This document shows positions 56,307-64,000 of a DNA stretch of 64,000 bases, piece after piece; the first letter of the stretch is position 1; each line of letters begins with the position of its first letter. The notes under the pieces were generated by a model that saw nothing but the letters and a program-made list of their open reading frames with translations, searched no databases and had not been told where the DNA came from. The stretch is from Consotaella salsifontis (GTDB lineage Bacteria; Pseudomonadota; Alphaproteobacteria; Rhizobiales; Rhizobiaceae). The position numbers were made by a program, and so were the translations under genes. The stretch is from assembly GCF_900167365.1 (NCBI RefSeq), contig NZ_FUXL01000008.1:1-64000 (forward strand), written 5' to 3'.

Positions 56307-57629
56307 ATGAGCCAAGCCGAAATTCTTGCCTGGACACTGCCCGCGGCGTTCGTGGGAATATCGCTGATCTTCTTCCTCGTGCATCTCCAGGTGCGCGGCG
56401 CCTTCTGGTGGGGTATTGCCTATATCGTCGCCGCTGCGGGCTTTGCCGTGCTGATCACCGATCTTCCGTCGGTGGACGACGCCAAGTCCGTCACCGAGGA
56501 CGTGCTGCTGCTGAGCGCGCTGGTGGCAATGGCACGGGGGATTTCGCAGCGATTCGACAGGCCGTCACACGACGGCCTTCTGCTCGCCTTGGTCGCGGTC
56601 ACGGGCGTCGGGCTGGCAGTCGCGTTGTTCAAGTATCATAGCGATCCGGCGCAATACGTGATCGGCCAGCTTTGTGCGGGGATCATTCTTCTGTTCTGCG
56701 CCTGGCAGATGCGCGGCGGGCTGCGGAAGACGATCAACAAGGCGCTCTTCGTCGTCATTCTGCTTCTGGCCATGAGCATGATCCTGCAGCAGGGCTACTA
56801 TCTCATGTCGCCCTTCGACACGCTGCTGGACCCGAACTGGCGCAAGACGCAGTGGATGTTCTTCTTCCAGTTCGGCTCGGGGCTCTTCGGCCTTGCCTTT
56901 GCCTTTCTCGCCCTCATCGCAATCTGCCTCGACGCGATCGAGAGCTTCCGCACGTCTGCCCGCACCGACCCGTTGAGCGGCCTTCTAAACCGGCGCGGCT
57001 TTGAAGAAAGGATCGATCAGCTTCCAGCTCTGAGCGCTACGGTTGCCTCGGTCGCCATCGTCGACATCGACCACTTCAAGAAGATCAACGACACTTTTGG
57101 CCATAACGCCGGCGACATGGTCATCGTGGCACTGGGCACACTGCTGAGCGAGCTCGTCGGGCAAGGCGGGTCCGTCGCGCGGATCGGCGGCGAGGAGTTC
57201 GCGCTACACTTCAAGGACTTGGACGCGCAGAGTGCCGCAGAGGCAGCCCAGACCATTCGCCGCGCCTTCGCGGCGATCGAATGGCCGCGGCCCCTCACAG
57301 CCCAACGCCTGACGGTCAGCGCGGGCGTGGCCGAGATCGCAAGCGGCGGAACCCTGGCGGATGCGCTCGGCCGCGCCGATGCCTGTCTCTATCAGGCAAA
57401 GCGCGGCGGGCGCGACCGCGTGGTGGCGGAGCGGCGCGCAGATCGCGAAAATTCCGAACGCTCGTCACTGCGATCCGACGGGGCATCGGCCAGCGGCGAC
57501 CATTCCGCCACGGACGGGCGACCGAGCCTTTTCAATCCGTTCCCAATCCTGGGGCGTCTTCTCGGAAAATCGCTGAGCGTCACGCCCCGGCGTCGTTCCG
57601 GTGACCTGACGTCCGGCCAAGCGCTCTGA
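56307..57629 (+). CDS. Membrane diguanylate cyclase (GGDEF)
   Basis: The 440-residue protein has about seven N-terminal membrane segments (about 10-220) and a GGDEF domain (about 228-385): TDPLSGLLNRRGFEERI, DIDHFKKINDTFGHNAGDM, and the active-site RIGGEEFALHF. I see no R-x-x-D inhibitory site before GGEEF. It makes c-di-GMP. The last 55 residues are polar and disordered. ATG 56307 is chosen for GGGAG seven bases upstream. Confidence 0.9.
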   Translation: MSQAEILAWTLPAAFVGISLIFFLVHLQVRGAFWWGIAYIVAAAGFAVLITDLPSVDDAKSVTEDVLLLSALVAMARGISQRFDRPSHDGLLLALVAVTGVGLAVALFKYHSDPAQYVIGQLCAGIILLFCAWQMRGGLRKTINKALFVVILLLAMSMILQQGYYLMSPFDTLLDPNWRKTQWMFFFQFGSGLFGLAFAFLALIAICLDAIESFRTSARTDPLSGLLNRRGFEERIDQLPALSATVASVAIVDIDHFKKINDTFGHNAGDMVIVALGTLLSELVGQGGSVARIGGEEFALHFKDLDAQSAAEAAQTIRRAFAAIEWPRPLTAQRLTVSAGVAEIASGGTLADALGRADACLYQAKRGGRDRVVAERRADRENSERSSLRSDGASASGDHSATDGRPSLFNPFPILGRLLGKSLSVTPRRRSGDLTSGQAL

Positions 57630-57764
57630 TGGGTCTCGGACGAGCGCCGCATGATCGCGGCGGCTATAAGGCCGGCAGGGAAAAGCCCCGCCGGCCGAGG
57701 TGCGCCATCTCAGAGAGGCAGCAAAAAGCACGGATGCGGTGAGCTGTGCCGCGTTCTCAAGCCC

Positions 57765-59180
57765 TCAACGCCACTCCCTGACGTCGACAAAGCGCCCCGC
57801 GATAGCGGCCGCCGCCGCCATGGCGGGAGAGACGAGATGGGTGCGGCCCTTGTAGCCCTGCCGCCCCTCGAAATTGCGGTTGGAGGTGGAGGCGCAGCGC
57901 TCGTGCGGCGCGAGCCGGTCCTCGTTCATGCCGAGGCACATCGAACAGCCGGGCTCACGCCAGTCAAAGCCGGCATCCTTGAACACCTTGTCGAGGCCCT
58001 CTGCCTCGGCCTGCGCCTTCACGAGGCCCGATCCGGGCACCACCATGGCCGAGACGCGCTCGGCGATCTTCTGGCCACCGATCATCGCTGCGGCGGCGCG
58101 AAGATCCTCAATGCGCCCGTTGGTGCAGGAGCCGATGAAGACGCGATCGACCGGAATGTCGGTCATCCTCGTTCCCGGCTTCAGCCCCATGTAGTCGAGG
58201 GCGCGCCATTTCGACGCCCGCTTGACCTCGTCCGCGATATCGTCCGGATTCGGCACGACTCCGTTGACGGACACGACATCCTCCGGGCTGGAGCCCCAGG
58301 AGACGATCGGCGGCAGGTTGGCGCCGTCGAGGCGCACGATCTTGTCGTAATGGGCACCCTCGTCGCTCTTCAGCGTTCGCCAATAGGCCAGCGCCTTCTC
58401 CAAAGCGGCGCCCTGGGGGGCGCGCGGCCGCCCCTGGATATAGGCGAATGTCGTCTCGTCCGGCGCCACCAGGCCGGCGCGCGCGCCGCCCTCGATGGTC
58501 ATGTTGCAGACGGTCATGCGCCCTTCCATCGACAGCGAACGGATCGCCTCGCCGGCGAACTCGATAACATGGCCGGTGCCGCCCGCCGTGCCGATCTCGC
58601 CGATGATGGCGAGAATGACATCCTTGGCGGTGATGCCATCGGGCAGCGCGCCATTGACCTCCACCAGCATGTTCTTCGCCTTGGCCTGGATCAGCGTCTG
58701 GGTCGCGAGCACATGCTCGACCTCGGACGTGCCGATGCCATGGGCGAGCGCGCCGAAAGCGCCGTGGGTCGAGGTGTGGCTGTCGCCGCAGACGATGGTC
58801 ATGCCCGGCAGCGTAAAGCCTTGTTCGGGACCGACGATGTGGACGATCCCCTGCCGCCGGTCCGCCTCGTTATAGTATTCGATGCCGAAATCGGCGGCGT
58901 TCTTCGCCAGCGTCTCGACCTGGATGCGGCTTTCGTCGTTCTTGATGCCGAACACGCGAGAGGGATCGGTCGGCACGTTGTGGTCGACCACCGCCAGCGT
59001 GCGTTCCGGCTGGCGCACCTTGCGGCCGGCGAGCCGCAGTCCCTCGAACGCCTGCGGGCTCGTCACCTCATGGACGAGGTGGCGGTCGATATAGATGATG
59101 GAGAGGCCGTTTTCCTCGCTGGAGACGACATGGTCGTCCCAGATCTTGTCATAGAGGGTGCGGGGCTTTGCCTGTTTCAT
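57765..59180 (-). CDS. leuC: 3-isopropylmalate dehydratase large subunit
   Basis: LeuC (471 residues from ATG 59180) isomerises isopropylmalate in leucine synthesis. Family hallmarks are [44 protein letters not shown], and 4Fe-4S cysteines in [13 protein letters not shown] and [10 protein letters not shown]. leuD is not adjacent in the window. A 315-base leader precedes it. Confidence 0.96.
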   Translation of the reverse strand: MKQAKPRTLYDKIWDDHVVSSEENGLSIIYIDRHLVHEVTSPQAFEGLRLAGRKVRQPERTLAVVDHNVPTDPSRVFGIKNDESRIQVETLAKNAADFGIEYYNEADRRQGIVHIVGPEQGFTLPGMTIVCGDSHTSTHGAFGALAHGIGTSEVEHVLATQTLIQAKAKNMLVEVNGALPDGITAKDVILAIIGEIGTAGGTGHVIEFAGEAIRSLSMEGRMTVCNMTIEGGARAGLVAPDETTFAYIQGRPRAPQGAALEKALAYWRTLKSDEGAHYDKIVRLDGANLPPIVSWGSSPEDVVSVNGVVPNPDDIADEVKRASKWRALDYMGLKPGTRMTDIPVDRVFIGSCTNGRIEDLRAAAAMIGGQKIAERVSAMVVPGSGLVKAQAEAEGLDKVFKDAGFDWREPGCSMCLGMNEDRLAPHERCASTSNRNFEGRQGYKGRTHLVSPAMAAAAAIAGRFVDVREWR

Positions 59181-59495
59181 GGGAGGCTGTCCTTCCAACG
59201 CCGGCTCCTCGAGCCGGTCCTTCAGCAGTCGTCAAACCAGATGGATGGATACGGGCCGCAGCGCGGCCGCTATCCGGTCAGGCGCTGCCGGAGGCAATGA
59301 AGCGGTAGAAGAAGCGGCCCGGCAGACGCGCATGGTCCGACAGCGGGGCAAAGCCCTCGCTGGTCGGCAAGCGTCGGCGCGCCTTGTTTTTTCGGACAGC
59401 CGTCATGAGCGACAAAATAGCAATGGATCGCCGTCGCGGCAACGGCGGCGGGAGACCCGCCGCCGTTGCTTCCGTAAAAGGCCGAAGTTCGGCGC
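59181..59495. other. Leader between leuC and typA, with a possible small ORF
   Basis: No clear gene. A 42-codon leftward frame (59406-59278, beginning MTAVRKNKARRRLPT and ending FFYRFIASGSA) lies upstream of leuC without a good ribosome-binding site and without a run of Leu codons, so it is not an obvious leucine attenuator peptide. A GC-rich imperfect hairpin lies at about 59249-59273. The typA hairpin is at 59439-59469. Confidence 0.4.
59439..59469. terminator. Perfect 14-bp hairpin after typA
   Basis: GCAACGGCGGCGGG (59439-59452) pairs perfectly with CCCGCCGCCGTTGC (59456-59469) around AGA, 27 bases past the typA stop. There is no T run, so it may end transcription with Rho or protect the 3' end. 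Confidence 0.65.
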
Positions 59496-61325
<1,830 letters not shown>

Positions 61326-61769
61326 AAATCACCGAAAAAAGGTTAGCGCGCTCAACAGGAGCGTACGGGGAGCCGAAAGCCATGCGGCTCGCAAATCGAG
61401 ACCGACATACCGGTTCTTCAGCGCCGGCGAAAGCCCCGACGATGCATGGCAGCCTCCGCGCGATGTGAAGTTTTTGCATCCACATTCCCACCCCGTGAAT
61501 AAGTATGGAGCCGTGAAATAGAGGCAACCTTCATATTCTCGCCGGGACGGGCCGCGACACACAAGCGTGTGAATACGTATTCTCACGTACTTTTATTCAT
61601 CGCGCTTCAAGAATTATAGCATGATATTCAGAGGACCACGCCCGTTCACGAGCCACGTGGCCGACCGAAATCGGGCTGAACCTTGAGGACCGACAGTGCG
61701 TTGACCTTTAGATTGCGCCGCGCAGCCCGGCGGCGCCAAGTACTCGAAAGCCATTCCAGGAGGAAAATC
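61326..61769. other. Divergent intergenic region typA / MarR
   Basis: There is no credible gene. It holds the typA promoter and the marR-type promoter. It contains the palindrome GTGTGAATACGTATTCTCAC at 61567-61586 (20 bases, one mismatched pair), a candidate site for a dimeric regulator. AT-rich sequence at about 61585-61640 suits promoters. Confidence 0.5.
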
Positions 61770-62288
61770 ATGAGCGATCATCTACCCAACAACAATTCCT
61801 TCGGCTTCCTCCTGACCGACGTCTCCCGCCTGTTCCGGCAGACCTTCGAGAAGGCCATCATGGAGGCCGGCATTGACCTGACGCCGGGCGAGGTGCGCGC
61901 CCTCGCCCATGTGGCGCGCGCCCCTGGCTCGCGACAGGCGACGATAGCCGAGCGCATGGGCGTCGAGCCCATGACGCTCTCGGCCTACCTCGATCGCCTG
62001 GAATCGCGGCGCCTGATCAACCGCGAGACCGATCCGAGCGATCGCCGCGCCAAGATCGTGACGCTGACGGACGAGTCCGAGGAGGTTTTCAAGCGCGTCC
62101 AACCGGTCGCCGAGGCGATCTACCGCCAAACGGTCGATGGCATTGATCCGGCCGTTCAGGACGCCGTGGGCGCGGCACTGGCCCGGATGCGGGGCAATCT
62201 GGCGAGCAGCGATCCCCTGCTGCGCCAGCCCTGGTCGTCACGGGCCGAGCACGTCCGGAGCGATTCGCGCCCGGCCTCGGCCGACTAG
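61770..62288 (+). CDS. MarR family transcriptional regulator
   Basis: From ATG 61770 (AGGAGG seven bases upstream) the 172-residue protein has a MarR winged helix: LTPGEVRALAHVARAPGSRQ, IAERMGVEPMTLSAYLDRLE, and the wing INRETDPSDRRAKIVTLTDE (about 85-104). Ligand and targets are unknown. Its stop overlaps the convergent M50 protease end by four bases. Confidence 0.9.
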   Translation: MSDHLPNNNSFGFLLTDVSRLFRQTFEKAIMEAGIDLTPGEVRALAHVARAPGSRQATIAERMGVEPMTLSAYLDRLESRRLINRETDPSDRRAKIVTLTDESEEVFKRVQPVAEAIYRQTVDGIDPAVQDAVGAALARMRGNLASSDPLLRQPWSSRAEHVRSDSRPASAD

Positions 62289-63406
62289 AACGGTCCAGGC
62301 TCCGTCTGGCGCGGTGTCCGCTTGGCGAGCGCGCCAGTTTGAGCCAACATCATGAACTCGCCGAGATTTTCCGGCGTCACATAACCGACGAGCCGATTGT
62401 CGCCATCGACGACGCCGATGGCCGGCTTCCCCGCCTCCTGCATGAGGCGCGTCGCCTGCGACAGTGCGATGTGGCCGCGCACCAGAGGGATTTCGGTGTC
62501 CATGGCCTCAATCGCCGGCGTATCGCGTCCACTTCGGGCAAGCGCCCTCATCATGCCTTTGCGCGTGAGAATGCCGCGCAACTGGCCTGCTCCGTCGACG
62601 ATGGGAAACTCGTGCTGCGTCGTGCGCAGCAGAGCATCGGCTGCCGTCGTCAGGGTCGCGTTCGTCGCCAAAGTCTCGAACTCGGTGATCATCACGTCGC
62701 GTACGCAGACGGAGCGCGAGGCGTCTTCCATGCCGACCTGATAGCTCTCCCCGGCGGCGGCCATGTAAACGAACACGGCGATGAAGACGAGAAGGACATT
62801 GCCGCTCATCAGCCCGAGAAAACCGAGCGCGAAGGCCAAGGCCTGGCCGGCGCGGGCGGCATACCGCGTTGCGTCGGCGCGCGGATATTTCAGCGCGAGC
62901 AGCGCCCTCAGCACCCGGCCGCCGTCCATGGGAAAGGCCGGGATGAGGTTGAATACCACCAGGAAAATGTTGAGCGAGGCGAGGCGCACGAGGAAGCCGG
63001 CGCCGGAATTTTCCAGCGATGCCAGCGTCTGCGCATCGAAACCCACGCCCGCGATCAGCATCAGCACGCCGGCGATGACCACGTTGACCGCCGGGCCGGC
63101 CAGGGCGACGATGATCTCCTGAACCGGCCGCTCAGGCATCTTTTCCAGCCGCGCCATGCCGCCGATGGGCAGAAGGGTGATGTCCGGCGTCGCGATGCCG
63201 TAGCGCCGCGCGGCCAGCGCGTGGCCGAGCTCATGGGCGACGACGCAGGCAAAGATCGCAAGGACGAAGCCGACGCTGTCGACGGCCGCCACCGCGCCGC
63301 CCGCCCCATAGGCCGCGACGCCCACCCACACCAGCAGGATGAGAAAGGTGATGTGGATGCGAATCTCCGAGCCGAAGAGACGGCCGATGGAGAGAGACCA
63401 GGGCAT
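62285..63406 (-). CDS. Site-2 protease (M50) with CBS pair
   Basis: The 373-residue membrane metalloprotease has HELGHA (about 60-65) and FPMDGGRVLRALL (about 157-169), the zinc-binding HExxH and DG motifs of the SpoIVFB-like M50 group, then two CBS domains (about 235-350). Such proteases cleave membrane-bound regulators; the CBS pair may sense nucleotides. Substrate unknown. Confidence 0.9.
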   Translation of the reverse strand: MPWSLSIGRLFGSEIRIHITFLILLVWVGVAAYGAGGAVAAVDSVGFVLAIFACVVAHELGHALAARRYGIATPDITLLPIGGMARLEKMPERPVQEIIVALAGPAVNVVIAGVLMLIAGVGFDAQTLASLENSGAGFLVRLASLNIFLVVFNLIPAFPMDGGRVLRALLALKYPRADATRYAARAGQALAFALGFLGLMSGNVLLVFIAVFVYMAAAGESYQVGMEDASRSVCVRDVMITEFETLATNATLTTAADALLRTTQHEFPIVDGAGQLRGILTRKGMMRALARSGRDTPAIEAMDTEIPLVRGHIALSQATRLMQEAGKPAIGVVDGDNRLVGYVTPENLGEFMMLAQTGALAKRTPRQTEPGPF

Positions 63407-63445
63407 CGAGAGCGCTCCTTATCCTGCGATCAAACCCGGCAGATT

Positions 63446-64000
63446 TCAGCCGGGCAGGGAGCCGAAGATATCCGCGGCGATCTCGAACGATCTCAGCCGC
63501 GCCGCGTGATCGTGGATCTGGCCGGTGACGATCACCTCGTCGGGCCGCGTCCTCTCGATAAGCGCTATCACTTGGCTTCGGACGGTATCGGGAGAGCCCG
63601 CCGCCGAGCAGGCGAGCGCGTGGGAAACCTGGGCGATCTCGGCGGGGTCCAGCACATCCTCAATCCGCTCGACCGGGCGCGGCAAGAGTCCCGGCCGGCC
63701 GCGCCGCAGATAAGCGAAAGCCTGCTGCATCGAGGTCTGGAGATAGCGGCCCTCCTCGTCGCTCGCGGCGGCGAAGATGTTCATCGCCAGCATGAAGTGC
63801 GGCTTTTCCAGAAAGATCGAGGGCCGGAACGTCTCGCGATAGATCGCCAGCGCCTCGTCGAGGGCGGCGGGGGCGAAATGGGAGGCGAAGGCGTAGGGCA
63901 GGCCGAGATGGGCCGCGAGTTGGGCGCCGTAGAGGCTCGATCCCAAAATCCAGATGGGAACGCGCGTGCCGGCGCCGGGAATGGCCCGGATGCGCTGGTC
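63446..64000 (-). CDS. Luciferase-like (LLM) flavin oxidoreductase, 5' end outside window
   Basis: The last 185 codons of a leftward gene are present; the start lies beyond 64000. WILGSSLYGAQLAAHLGLPYAFASHF and GSPDTVRSQVIALIERT are typical of LLM-class flavin-dependent oxidoreductases of the group 2 type. Substrate unknown. Confidence 0.88.
   Translation of the reverse strand, partial: DQRIRAIPGAGTRVPIWILGSSLYGAQLAAHLGLPYAFASHFAPAALDEALAIYRETFRPSIFLEKPHFMLAMNIFAAASDEEGRYLQTSMQQAFAYLRRGRPGLLPRPVERIEDVLDPAEIAQVSHALACSAAGSPDTVRSQVIALIERTRPDEVIVTGQIHDHAARLRSFEIAADIFGSLPG

Noticed and set aside
57651-59300. Rightward open frame of about 550 codons opposite leuC
   Set aside because: Shadow of leuC in GC-rich DNA.

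Overview
The window is a piece of an alphaproteobacterial chromosome, almost certainly from the order Hyphomicrobiales (Rhizobiales). The evidence is the high G+C content and the conserved gene order of the right two thirds: rplU-rpmA ... obgE-proB-proA-nadD-rsfS-rlmH-EnvC-like-ctpA-divergent deacetylase-rppH, then atpHAGDC beside priA, then sdhCDAB, leuC and typA. I cannot name the genus from sequence alone.

Positions 1-21964 are one end of a temperate prophage integrated at the 3' end of a tRNA-Thr(GGT) gene (21965-22039). Its integrase abuts the tRNA. The other end and all structural genes lie to the left, outside the window. The regulatory hub is at about 17.1-18.2 kb: a CI/LexA-like repressor reads rightward and a small HTH protein reads leftward, with repeated GTAAAATGGT-like operators between and around them. 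Rightward from the hub run small accessory genes, an excisionase-like gene and the integrase. Leftward runs a long, tightly overlapping early operon. It encodes a Tudor/SH3-like protein with an L7/L12-like tail, a Sak4-like recombinase, a DUF669 protein, a bacterial-type sliding clamp, a Cas4/AddB-like Fe-S nuclease, a sigma-like factor and a DEAH helicase ending in an SSB-like tail. It continues with an RNA-repair pair (polynucleotide phosphatase-kinase plus T4 Rnl1-type RNA ligase), a Gp157-like protein, a Snf2-like helicase and two DNA methyltransferase loci. A HicAB toxin-antitoxin pair sits at the left edge. A two-gene rightward island with its own promoter interrupts the operon at 3.2-3.6 kb.

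Positions 22040-64000 are ordinary housekeeping chromosome. They carry ribosomal proteins L21/L27, the Obg GTPase, proline and NAD biosynthesis, ribosome silencing and rRNA methylation, envelope and division functions, and RNA 5' processing. After these come an atypical MurA with Asp at the catalytic Cys position, a TetR/cupin pair and an amino-acid racemase. The rest holds ATP synthase F1, PriA, a flavoprotein/antiporter pair, PilZ, exported MsrA, an MFS transporter, succinate dehydrogenase, a diguanylate cyclase, LeuC, TypA, a MarR regulator, a site-2 protease and a partial luciferase-like oxidoreductase.

The most interesting material is in the prophage. It includes the RNA-repair cassette, whose kinase/phosphatase domain order is reversed relative to T4. 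It also includes the two-frame methyltransferase locus, a recurrent ANDN tetrapeptide in at least six unrelated prophage proteins, the SSB-like tail on the helicase, and exact junction repeats that place the ribosome-binding site of consecutive small genes.
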